From Clostridia bacterium (GTDB lineage Bacteria > Bacillota_A > Clostridia > Christensenellales > UBA1242), in NCBI GenBank assembly GCA_017466005.1, contig JAFTUZ010000083.1, positions 1 through 11,862 of the forward strand: DNA of 11,862 bases, in the 5' to 3' direction. Numbering within the stretch: position 1 is the stretch's first letter; each line of letters opens with the position of its first letter. Positions 1 to 6,671 of this stretch are shown piece by piece. The notes beneath the pieces were generated by a model, which saw nothing but the letters and a program-made list of their open reading frames with translations, was not told where the DNA came from and ran no database searches. The position numbers and the translations under genes were made by a program.

Positions 1-13
1 ATGAAAGCTCTTC

Positions 14-691
14 TTATGTTAGTTCTCTAGTTTTTACAACCTCTAAATTATTAAGCATCAATTTTCCTAAAGAGATGCGCATTAAACCTACAACTGTTTT
101 ATTAACAGCTTTAAACATTCTTCTTACCTGACGATTTTTACCTTCGTGAATAGTAATTTTTATTCTAGTTTCGCCATTTTCGGTATCCAACTTTTCAACA
201 GTGGCACGGCTGGTTATAAAATCACCTATATTAACACCATCACGTAATTGTTGCAATTCTTTTTCTGATATATCGCCTTTTATGGTTGCCACATAAGTTT
301 TTCCAAACTCGTAACTTGGGTGCATCAATTTTTGTGCCAAATCACCATCATTTGTAAGCAGTAAAAGACCCGAAGTATTATAATCGAGCCTTCCTACCGG
401 ATATATTCTTTTGTTTGTTTCTGGCATTAAATCCATAACAGTTTTTCTACCTTGCGGGTCTGAAACAGAAGTAATATATCCCACCGGTTTATTTAACATA
501 TAGTAAACCATTTCGCCTTTTAATCTAATTGGTTTACCATCAACTACAACAATATCTGTTTGTGGATTAACTTGTACCCCTAATTTTTTAACCACTTTAG
601 CATTTATTCTTACTCTGCCTTGTTCTATTATTTCATCGCAATGCCTTCTAGATGCTACTCCACAAGAAGCCATAAATCTATTAAGTCGCAT
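14..691 (-). CDS. rluB: 23S rRNA pseudouridine synthase, RluB/RsuA family
   Basis: This enzyme isomerises a uridine of 23S rRNA to pseudouridine (helix 89 near the peptidyl-transferase centre in characterised RluB proteins). Residues 1-60 form an S4 RNA-binding domain beginning MRLNRFMASCGVASRR, the usual family N-terminus. The catalytic block GRLDYNTSGLLLLTNDG spans about residues 100-116, with Asp103 the expected catalytic aspartate. The late block EGKNRQVRRMF lies around residues 183-193. At 225 aa it is slightly shorter than B. subtilis RluB because it lacks the basic C-terminal tail. The ATG is preceded by a GAGG site about 10 nt upstream. It is the last visible gene of the operon, 24 bp after the carboxypeptidase gene. 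Choosing RluB over paralogues such as RsuA rests on overall similarity and on synteny with scpAB and a dac gene. The family assignment is very secure. Confidence 0.95.
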   Translation of the reverse strand: MRLNRFMASCGVASRRHCDEIIEQGRVRINAKVVKKLGVQVNPQTDIVVVDGKPIRLKGEMVYYMLNKPVGYITSVSDPQGRKTVMDLMPETNKRIYPVGRLDYNTSGLLLLTNDGDLAQKLMHPSYEFGKTYVATIKGDISEKELQQLRDGVNIGDFITSRATVEKLDTENGETRIKITIHEGKNRQVRRMFKAVNKTVVGLMRISLGKLMLNNLEVVKTRELT

Positions 692-715
692 ATGTAAAAA
701 CCTCGTTTCATTAAA

Positions 716-1990
716 TTAAGCATTCCAGTTGTCTAAAATATCTTTAACCTTATCTTTTATCAACTTGGAATCTACTGCTTCCATTGTATATATTTTTTCA
801 GAAAAAATCAAGTGTTTACCGGCATAAACTTCTACTTTTCCTATTTCTTGGTCTTTTTCAACAGGTGCTGTAACCATTGGTTTTAAGTCTATAACAATAT
901 TAATATTGCTTTCTTCTTGTTTACTTAATGGCAAGCTTAAACCTTTTTGACTATAAGTTCCAACATATTCTTTAACACCATTTTCTACAGGAACATTATC
1001 CATACTTTGATATGGTGGTAAAATTTCACACATACTAAAATTTTCAAAACCTAATTCTAATAATTCTTGGCTTTCTTCAAACATTGGCCCACAATTAAAC
1101 ACTACACTAACCAGTTTTAAATTATCACGTTCACAAGCCGAAACAAGACATCTACCAGCATCATCTGTAAAACCAGTTTTTACACCAATACAACCATCTA
1201 ATTTACTTAATAATTTATTTTTATTAAGCAACAATCTTTTACTTTCTCCTTCGCCAATAGTTATACTTTTAGTGGATACTATTTTGGCAAAATCTTTATT
1301 ACTTAACGCATAAGATGTTATTAAAGCCAAATCTTTTGCAGTTGTGTAATGCCCTTTTGCATCTAAACCATGCGGATTTTTAAAACTAGAATTTTCAGCC
1401 CCACATTCTTTTGCTTTTTCGTCCATCATTTTACAAAAGTTTTCTAATGTTCCGCCAGTATGTAATGCAAGTGCTGTTGCTGCATCGTTACCACTTCGCA
1501 ACATTAATCCATACAAAAGTTCACGCACTGTTAATTGTTCACCAGTTCTTAAATAAATACTTGTACCTTCTACTCCAACAGCCTTACTATCTATTTTTAC
1601 AACTTCATCTAAATTTTCACAATTATCTATAACAGTAATTGCTGTTACTATTTTAGTAGTGCTAGCCATAGGTAGTTGTTGGTTTGCATTTTTTTCATAT
1701 AAAACACGGCCAGTTTTAGCATCAAGCATAATAGCACTTTTTGCAGATGAAGAATAATTTATTTTAGTATTCAAAACTTCAGTTTCTGCCAAATTTTTGG
1801 TATTATCTAAACCAATATTTGTTATTGGTGGATTAGATAATGATTTCTTTTCTATAACAACTTCTTGTTCATCATATACAGCATTTGCCGTATCTTGTGT
1901 AACTACTGGTATTAAATCTTGTATTGGCACATTTGTAGATAACATTAAAGCACTGCTAATTGCAGTTAAAAAACCTAATTTTTTTAACAT
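716..1990 (-). CDS. D-alanyl-D-alanine carboxypeptidase (S11 family, DacF/DacB-like PBP5)
   Basis: This is an exported penicillin-binding protein that trims the terminal D-Ala from peptidoglycan stem peptides. All three active-site motifs are present: SxxK at Ser110-Lys113 (STTK), SGN at 166-168 and KTG at 271-273. A hydrophobic N-terminal segment (about residues 5-23), followed by a possible AxA cleavage site near residue 37, indicates a Sec signal peptide. Residues of about 325-405 form the beta-rich C-terminal PBP5 domain. At 424 aa it is a normal length. The ATG has an AGGGAG site just upstream and lies only 2 bp after the ytfJ stop codon, so the two are co-transcribed. Linkage to ytfJ, and to rluB downstream, suggests a role in spore cortex modification, as known for B. 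subtilis DacB and DacF. Which paralogue this corresponds to cannot be decided here, so no symbol is given. Confidence 0.95.
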   Translation of the reverse strand: MLKKLGFLTAISSALMLSTNVPIQDLIPVVTQDTANAVYDEQEVVIEKKSLSNPPITNIGLDNTKNLAETEVLNTKINYSSSAKSAIMLDAKTGRVLYEKNANQQLPMASTTKIVTAITVIDNCENLDEVVKIDSKAVGVEGTSIYLRTGEQLTVRELLYGLMLRSGNDAATALALHTGGTLENFCKMMDEKAKECGAENSSFKNPHGLDAKGHYTTAKDLALITSYALSNKDFAKIVSTKSITIGEGESKRLLLNKNKLLSKLDGCIGVKTGFTDDAGRCLVSACERDNLKLVSVVFNCGPMFEESQELLELGFENFSMCEILPPYQSMDNVPVENGVKEYVGTYSQKGLSLPLSKQEESNINIVIDLKPMVTAPVEKDQEIGKVEVYAGKHLIFSEKIYTMEAVDSKLIKDKVKDILDNWNA

Positions 1991-1992
1991 TT

Positions 1993-2430
1993 TTATTCTC
2001 CCTTTTTCTCTAATTTAGTTTTTTTAACTTCATTTTTTATTTTTTCTAAACCTTGCTTACCTTTATTGTTAACAAAATCTTTTAATGTTGTAGATATATT
2101 TTTAGCAATTTCTGCAAAAGCATTTTCATTTTCTATTGTTATCATTTCACAACCAGTTTTACGCACCACCAAAAAGCCAATAGGTGTTGCCGAAAAACCA
2201 GAACTAGCACCGCCAGCAAAAGGCATTGCACCTTTTCTAAATTTTCCGTTATACTCGCCACCGCCAGCAACATATCCAACAGTTAGTTTTACAATAGGAA
2301 AAATAGTGTCGCCATTTTCTGTTTTAACAGGTTTAGCCACCACATCATCAACATTTAAAACATTTTTTAAATTTGAAATAGAATTTTCCATTAACTCTAT
2401 TATTGATTTAGATTGATTTAAATTTTTCAT
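1993..2430 (-). CDS. ytfJ: Sporulation protein YtfJ / GerW family
   Basis: This small soluble protein belongs to the YtfJ (GerW) family, which in B. subtilis is made during sporulation and contributes to spore germination; its biochemical activity is not known to me. Family hallmarks are visible: a short N-terminal helix, the segment GDTIFPIVKLTVGYVAGGGE (residues 40-59), a second Gly-rich stretch PFAGGASSGFS (70-80), and TPIGFLVVR (82-90). The C-terminus (about 105-145) is a Lys/Glu-rich helix. The length of 145 aa is typical. The ATG has a strong AAGGAG site 6 nt upstream. It overlaps the end of the DUF2953 gene by 23 bp and precedes the carboxypeptidase gene by 2 bp, which suggests translational coupling across the operon. 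Confidence 0.92.
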   Translation of the reverse strand: MKNLNQSKSIIELMENSISNLKNVLNVDDVVAKPVKTENGDTIFPIVKLTVGYVAGGGEYNGKFRKGAMPFAGGASSGFSATPIGFLVVRKTGCEMITIENENAFAEIAKNISTTLKDFVNNKGKQGLEKIKNEVKKTKLEKKGE

Positions 2431-2995
2431 ATCTTCTCCTTACTTTTATAAATTGTTTAATGGTTAATGCAAAGCAATACACTATTTGAAATGGAACAAT
2501 TAAAATACCCAAATAGCCTGAAAGTTTAAGTTTATTTTCATCATTATTCGTTTCGGTATCTATATTAGATGGAAAAGCACCTTTTCTTTCTTTTAGCATT
2601 TGCAGCAAACTGTAAATAACAGAATACCAAACCCCACCGTAATAAGCAGAACTAAACGCATTATTTTTTTCGCCAACACTAAAAAATAAAGAAAGCTCGT
2701 TAATCTTTACACTTAAAAATAAATTCTTTATAAGTAGCCCTGTAAAAATAGATTTTGCATCAAAATACTTAACTTCTTTTTCATTGTTTTTTCTAGTGTG
2801 CCTAATAATTTTAATTGCATCTTTTTGAAGTTGTATCTGAAAACTTGCCAAAGGTATTATCCCAAAAAGTGTAATAGAAATTGCACCTAAATTTTTTAAA
2901 GCATTTATATAAAACCTTAATTGAAAAAACAATGGAAAAACTAAAATTATAAACAAAACTACTAAAACAATTAATGCTATAACAAACCATTCCAT
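2408..2995 (-). CDS. DUF2953 family membrane protein
   Basis: This membrane-anchored protein of unknown function resembles the DUF2953 proteins often encoded next to ytfJ in spore-forming Clostridia. From the chosen start it has 195 aa: a strong N-terminal membrane segment (about residues 3-24, MEWFVIALIVL onward), a soluble beta-rich region with FFQLRFYI and FSVGEKNNAFSSAYYGG, and a second hydrophobic stretch (about 157-175) near the C-terminus. The open frame extends 17 codons further, to an ATG at 3046. That extension lies inside a rho-independent terminator and is low-complexity (AFFYFFFQ), so the ATG at 2993-2995 is preferred. Neither start has a clear Shine-Dalgarno site. It overlaps ytfJ by 23 bp and heads the operon. 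The family call rests on the Gly/Tyr segment and the gene neighbourhood rather than on any catalytic motif. Confidence 0.72.
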   Translation of the reverse strand: MEWFVIALIVLVVLFIILVFPLFFQLRFYINALKNLGAISITLFGIIPLASFQIQLQKDAIKIIRHTRKNNEKEVKYFDAKSIFTGLLIKNLFLSVKINELSLFFSVGEKNNAFSSAYYGGVWYSVIYSLLQMLKERKGAFPSNIDTETNNDENKLKLSGYLGILIVPFQIVYCFALTIKQFIKVRRRYEKFKSI

Positions 2996-3025
2996 ATGCT
3001 TTAGATTTTGAAAAAAAAAATAAAA

Positions 3026-3048
3026 AAATGCACGTTTTTTGTGCATTT
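3026..3048 (-). terminator. Rho-independent terminator of the site-2 protease-scpA-scpB operon
   Basis: A perfect 8-bp stem (AAATGCAC / GTGCATTT) with a 7-nt loop. On the minus strand it is followed by a long T tract interrupted once (complement of 3011-3028). On the plus strand there is no T tract after the hairpin, so it acts on minus-strand transcripts. It lies about 120 bp beyond the scpB stop codon and just before the DUF2953 start. Confidence 0.85.
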
Positions 3049-3076
3049 CTGTTTAAATATTTTGTCTTTTTTTGTA

Positions 3077-3104
3077 ATAATATGTACTTTTACTATTTTG
3101 TAAA
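3077..3104 (-). promoter_or_regulatory. Weak candidate promoter upstream of the DUF2953-ytfJ operon
   Basis: On the minus strand, TTTACA (3099-3104) and TATTAT (3077-3082) are separated by 16 bp. A start near 3070 would run directly into the hairpin at 3026-3048 before reaching DUF2953. Such boxes occur by chance in AT-rich DNA, and the operon could equally be served by read-through from scpB or by a sporulation sigma factor not recognised here. Low confidence. Confidence 0.25.
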
Positions 3105-3165
3105 ATTTTGCTTTATAAAAACCAAACTATTCGCAAAATGGTAGTACTATTTAATTGCATAGCAT

Positions 3166-3912
3166 TTAAGCACCATTCTCCACAGCGGTTTGTTCTGCTT
3201 CTGGTTTTATTTCCGCTTCTTTTAATGCTTGTTTTGTTCGTTTTAAAATTTCTTCTGATTCTGCCAGTAATTCTTCATCAGTTTTACCTGTTGGCATAAG
3301 TTCTTCTTTTGTTCTTTCAACTGGCTTTTCCGCTTCCATAGATACTTCATATTCATTATATAAAGAATCTTTAGGTGTGCCACTAATAACTTTAATTTGT
3401 TCTAACAATTCATCATAATCTGGCAAGTCTTCAATACTCTGTAATTCAAACTTTTTCAAAAACTCGTCTGTTGTTCCAAACATAAGTGGCTTACCAACAA
3501 CATCTTTACGCCCAACAACTTCTATTAGTTTATGGGTTAACAAAATTTGCACAGCATAATCACTTGCCACACCACGAATATTTTCTATTTCAAGCCTTGT
3601 TATTGGTTGTTTATATGCAATAATTGCAATAGTTTCTAGTGCCGCTTTTGTTAATGCCCTTTCTCGTATTGGATTTAAAACATTTGCTATTTCTTCTGCA
3701 TATTTTGGGTTAGATGCTAATTGTGCTTTGTTTTTAAAAGTAATAACTTGTATTGGGCTGTCTTCTTCCCTTTCTTCTTTTAAAAGTTCTACTGCTTCCT
3801 TTACTTTTTCAACTTTAATTTCTAGTTTTTCTGCAATTTCATCTAACGAAACAGCATTCCCCGCAACAAACAAAATTGCCTCAATTGTTTTCGCCAGTTC
3901 TTTCTTGTTCAT
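3166..3912 (-). CDS. scpB: Segregation and condensation protein ScpB
   Basis: ScpB is the winged-helix subunit that dimerises and binds ScpA in the Smc-ScpAB condensin complex, which compacts and segregates the nucleoid. The N-terminal block KTIEAILFVAGNAVSLDEIA (residues 8-27) and the central block LTKAALETIAIIAYKQPITR followed by LEIENIRGV (87-115) are diagnostic, as is GRKDVVGKPLMFGTT (134-148). The core ends near residue 180. The protein continues to 248 aa as a Glu/Lys-rich, probably helical tail, longer than the roughly 190-200 aa of typical ScpB. The ATG has a strong GGGAGG site 9 nt upstream, located inside scpA, and the first 32 bp overlap the end of scpA in another frame. It is the last gene of its operon before the terminator at 3026-3048. 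Confidence 0.96.
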   Translation of the reverse strand: MNKKELAKTIEAILFVAGNAVSLDEIAEKLEIKVEKVKEAVELLKEEREEDSPIQVITFKNKAQLASNPKYAEEIANVLNPIRERALTKAALETIAIIAYKQPITRLEIENIRGVASDYAVQILLTHKLIEVVGRKDVVGKPLMFGTTDEFLKKFELQSIEDLPDYDELLEQIKVISGTPKDSLYNEYEVSMEAEKPVERTKEELMPTGKTDEELLAESEEILKRTKQALKEAEIKPEAEQTAVENGA

Positions 3913-4852
3913 TTAATTTATCCTCCCTTAAAATAATGTTTATCTCACCAAAAACTTCACTTTGTTCTGCACTAGCAAACTGTGCTTTTAAAAGTTCCAG
4001 CATTGCCTGAAAGGTTGTTATAATTTCTCCCCTAGTAAAATCACCTTGAAAGAAATCATTAAACCTAATTTTTTTGCGGTCTGTAAGCATAGAACGCATA
4101 TTAACAATAGAATCCGCCAAAGTAAAACGGTCTTTTTGTATTTGCCTTTCATTAGATGTTGGGTTTGCCTTTTTCTCGGCTACAAGCATTAATTTAGAAA
4201 AAGCATCAACCAAACCTTGCATATTCATATTTTTTAATACAACACGATAGTCATTTGCCGATTTATCTGGCTCTTTGTAAAAGTGGTCATTATTTTCCAT
4301 AGTAGCCAAATTGGCACTTGCATCTTTAAATAATTTATAAATTTGCAAACGTTTTTTAAGCCAAACTTCTGGGTCTTCTTCGTCCTCAATTCCGCCTTCT
4401 TCATCTTCGCAAGGAAGTAAGTTATGTGCTTTTATTTCTAATAATTTACTTGCTATTACAACAAATTCACTTTCTTGTTCCATATTTTTAAAAGGCATAG
4501 ACTGCATATATTTTATAAATTGCTCTGTTAAATCTGCAAGCCTAATTTCCATAATATCAAGTTTGGTGCTTTTTATCATTTCTAGTAAAACATCTAATGG
4601 GCCTTCTTGGTCGCCTAACTGAAACACCACATTTGCTTCTTCAAGTGTTGGTAAAATATAGCCATTCCCAAGCAGTTCTTTTTCTCGCCTTTCCAACTCT
4701 TCATCAGACATAACATTGCTATTCTGCACAGCTATATTTTCTACCGAAGTTTCAATTTCTACCGTATTATTGCCTGGAATAACATCTATTTCTATTGGAG
4801 TATCATTTTGTACTTCTATTTCTATTTCAATATTTAAAACATCTTCTTCCAT
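3881..4852 (-). CDS. scpA: Segregation and condensation protein ScpA, with acidic N-terminal extension
   Basis: ScpA is the kleisin subunit that bridges the Smc heads and binds ScpB. The kleisin N-domain begins near residue 75 with VVFQLGDQEGPLDVLLEMIK, whose EGPLD (83-87) is the family signature. It continues through KLDIMEIRLADLTEQFIKYM (97-116) and ASKLLEIKAHNLLP (134-147). The C-terminal winged helix occupies about 245-310. At 323 aa it exceeds the usual length of about 250 aa because of a 70-75-residue acidic N-terminal extension rich in alternating Ile/Val and Glu. That start is supported by AGGAG (complement of 4859-4863) placed 6 nt before the ATG and overlapping the stop codon of the protease gene, which ends 9 bp upstream. 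Internal Met48 is an alternative start. The scpB start overlaps its 3' end. Confidence 0.95.
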   Translation of the reverse strand: MEEDVLNIEIEIEVQNDTPIEIDVIPGNNTVEIETSVENIAVQNSNVMSDEELERREKELLGNGYILPTLEEANVVFQLGDQEGPLDVLLEMIKSTKLDIMEIRLADLTEQFIKYMQSMPFKNMEQESEFVVIASKLLEIKAHNLLPCEDEEGGIEDEEDPEVWLKKRLQIYKLFKDASANLATMENNDHFYKEPDKSANDYRVVLKNMNMQGLVDAFSKLMLVAEKKANPTSNERQIQKDRFTLADSIVNMRSMLTDRKKIRFNDFFQGDFTRGEIITTFQAMLELLKAQFASAEQSEVFGEINIILREDKLNEQERTGENN

Positions 4853-4861
4853 TAGTATCTC

Positions 4862-5530
4862 CTAACTAAAAATCAATAAAACTAAATCAAATAATGGGTA
4901 AAAAGTTATAGATAAAAAGCCATTAATTACCCAATCACTTAAAGGTGTTAAAATAAATATAAGCAAAAATATTATACCATATTGTTGCATAAACCTTTCA
5001 AATTTGTTGTATGGTTGTAAAAATGCATTAACAAAATTAAATCCGTCCAACGGATAAATTGGTATAAAGTTGAATACTGCAAGTACAAAATTTAATATAG
5101 CAGTGTAAGATAGTAGCATTTGCAAGAAAAAGTAAAAACCTACACTTGCATCTAAAAACATTACCGACAAAGTATAAAAAATAGTAAATATAATTCCTAA
5201 AATTATATTGGTTACAACACCTGCTAACGAAACGCAAATTTGCCCTTTTCGCATATTTCTAAAACGCAACGAATTTACAGGCACACCTTTTGCCCAACCA
5301 AAGCCAAAAACTATTAAACATATAGCACCAATTGGGTCAAAATGTGCCTTTGGATTAAACGTCATACGGCCAGAAAGTTTTGCGGTATCATCTCCCATTT
5401 TATATGCCACAAACGCATGGGCAAATTCGTGTGGGATAATTGCAATCATAACAGCAATCAACCAAGCAACTAGCATTATAATCATCATAGTTGTTGATAA
5501 ATCAGTAAATAATATATCTATAATTCCCAA
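4862..5530 (-). CDS. Site-2 protease family protein (M50 zinc metalloprotease, YwhC-like)
   Basis: This is a compact integral-membrane metalloprotease of the site-2 protease fold. The zinc-binding HEFAH motif is at residues 34-38 within the first membrane helices (His34 and His38 as ligands, Glu35 catalytic). The second motif, NFIPIYPLDG (154-163), supplies Asp162 as the expected third ligand. About five to six hydrophobic segments are visible and there is no PDZ domain, as in the minimal YwhC-type group. Its substrate is unknown. The start codon is TTG at 5528-5530, chosen because GAGG lies 8 nt upstream and no in-frame ATG or GTG occurs before the first helix; an upstream ATG is out of frame. 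It is the first gene of the scpA-scpB operon, an arrangement I recall as common in Clostridia. Confidence 0.92.
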   Translation of the reverse strand: MGIIDILFTDLSTTMMIIMLVAWLIAVMIAIIPHEFAHAFVAYKMGDDTAKLSGRMTFNPKAHFDPIGAICLIVFGFGWAKGVPVNSLRFRNMRKGQICVSLAGVVTNIILGIIFTIFYTLSVMFLDASVGFYFFLQMLLSYTAILNFVLAVFNFIPIYPLDGFNFVNAFLQPYNKFERFMQQYGIIFLLIFILTPLSDWVINGFLSITFYPLFDLVLLIFS

Positions 5531-5564
5531 AGCATAAACCTCATAATAAAATTAAATTTATTCA

Positions 5565-5593
5565 ATTATAGCAAAACCTTAATAAAAAATCAA
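5565..5593 (-). promoter_or_regulatory. Sigma-A-type promoter of the site-2 protease-scpAB operon
   Basis: On the minus strand, TTGATT (5588-5593) and TATAAT (5565-5570) are separated by 17 bp, with TGC directly before the -10 box (an extended -10 element). The predicted start near 5558 gives a leader of about 28 nt containing the GAGG site (complement of 5539-5542). Confidence 0.7.
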
Positions 5594-5614
5594 TCAAAAT
5601 GCAACCTATAAAAT

Positions 5615-5642
5615 TCTATAATCTTGCTTTTAAACATATAAT
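5615..5642 (+). promoter_or_regulatory. Possible ylbJ promoter, with a sigma-E-like -10 box
   Basis: CATATAAT at 5635-5642 resembles the sigma-E -10 consensus (CATACAAT) and also contains a perfect TATAAT. A weak ATA-centred element, TCTATAA (5615-5621), sits 13 bp upstream, and no good sigma-A -35 box is found. B. subtilis ylbJ is a sigma-E gene, which makes this attractive. If used, transcription would start close to the ATG at 5648 and favour the ATG at 5663. The match may be chance in AT-rich DNA. Confidence 0.3.
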
Positions 5643-5647
5643 ATGCT

Positions 5648-6643
5648 ATGAAACTAAAAGCAATGAAACACGGCTCTACAATTTTATCAATTATTATAAT
5701 TGCCTTAATTTTAGCCCTAGTTATCAATCCAGAAATTTATATGCAATCTACCTTAAAAGGGATTTTGGTTTGGGCAACAGCAGTGTTACCCGCATTATTC
5801 CCCTTTTTCTTTTTAACCAAAATATTAACACAATTAGGGCTTGTTGAAAAATTGGCAATGCTTTTTGAGCCATTTACTAAAAAAGTTTTTAACGCACCCG
5901 GTATTGCTAGTTACGTGTTTTTAATGAGCGTTATTTCTGGCTATCCGGTTGGCGCAAAACTTACAAGCGAACTTTACGAAAACCAAGCAATAACACGCAC
6001 GCAAGCGGTACGAATGTGCTCTTTTTGTTCCACATCTGGCCCCCTTTTTATAATAGGAACTGTTGGAATAGAAGCGTTTGGACACAAAGGTATGGGTGTT
6101 GTAATGCTAATTGCACACATATTGGGCGCAGTTGTAAATGGAATTGTTTTTAGATTTTACAAACGAAAAGAAAACGAAACAATAAACTACACACCAACAA
6201 AAGCACCAATTGGTAATATACTTTCCAACACTATTCACGATTCGGTTATGTCTATTTTAATTGTTGGCGGATATATTGCCCTATTTTTTATGATTATAGA
6301 TGTTTTAACAAACTTCCACATTTTAACAATTATTGCTAATTTATTTAGTTCTATACTAGGCGTTTTAGGTTTACCCACACAATTTATCACAGGTATCACA
6401 ATCGGAATTATAGAAGTTACACGTGGTTGCCTAGAATTGGCACAAAATTGCACCGATTATAAAATAGCAACCATACTAGCAACGGGTTTGATTTCTTGGG
6501 GTGGCATTTCAATACATTTTCAGGCAATAACTTTTTTAAAAAAATGTGAAATTAAAACAGGTTTTTATATGTTTCAAAAACTCTGCCATTGCGTGTTTTC
6601 TATGCTGGTTTGTTGGTTACTACTTTTTGTTATTCCAATATAA
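5648..6643 (+). CDS. ylbJ: Sporulation integral membrane protein YlbJ (Gate-domain family)
   Basis: This polytopic membrane protein of the nucleoside-transporter/Gate-domain group was described in B. subtilis as a mother-cell sporulation gene needed for normal heat-resistant spores. The transported substrate is not known to me. About eight hydrophobic segments are visible across 331 aa. The family's conserved blocks are SGYPVGAK at 97-104 and CSFCSTSGPLFIIGTVG at 124-140, with a related block ISWGGISIHFQ near 284-294. It is somewhat shorter than the roughly 400-aa Bacillus protein. Two ATGs are possible, at 5648 and at 5663 (codon 6). Neither has a clear Shine-Dalgarno site, so the start is uncertain by five residues. 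It is transcribed divergently from the scp operon and stands alone. Confidence 0.88.
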   Translation: MKLKAMKHGSTILSIIIIALILALVINPEIYMQSTLKGILVWATAVLPALFPFFFLTKILTQLGLVEKLAMLFEPFTKKVFNAPGIASYVFLMSVISGYPVGAKLTSELYENQAITRTQAVRMCSFCSTSGPLFIIGTVGIEAFGHKGMGVVMLIAHILGAVVNGIVFRFYKRKENETINYTPTKAPIGNILSNTIHDSVMSILIVGGYIALFFMIIDVLTNFHILTIIANLFSSILGVLGLPTQFITGITIGIIEVTRGCLELAQNCTDYKIATILATGLISWGGISIHFQAITFLKKCEIKTGFYMFQKLCHCVFSMLVCWLLLFVIPI

Positions 6644-6644
6644 A

Positions 6645-6671
6645 TAAAACAAAGCTTATAGCCTTGTTTTA
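6645..6671 (-). terminator. Rho-independent terminator between the convergent genes ylbJ and the 6669-7553 gene
   Basis: On the minus strand the 10-bp stem AAAACAAGGC / GCTTTGTTTT has a 5-nt TATAA loop and one G-U wobble, and is followed by a T-rich run (TTTTATTTATATT). Read on the plus strand the wobble becomes an A-C mismatch and the following bases are not T-rich. It should therefore act mainly on the minus-strand gene, with some bidirectional effect for ylbJ possible. It overlaps the minus-strand stop codon. Confidence 0.65.

Noticed and set aside
1411..2018. Plus-strand open frames inside the carboxypeptidase gene (1411-1632 and 1797-2018)
   Set aside because: They lie antisense to a gene with complete catalytic motifs, have low-complexity composition (runs of Leu, His, Tyr) and no ribosome sites.
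2066..2416. Plus-strand open frame of 116 codons antisense to ytfJ
   Set aside because: ytfJ is a recognised family on the minus strand; the antisense frame has no ribosome site or recognisable domain.
5599..5847. 82-codon plus-strand frame overlapping the start of ylbJ
   Set aside because: It is out of frame with ylbJ, has no Shine-Dalgarno site and shows no domain; ylbJ explains the region.
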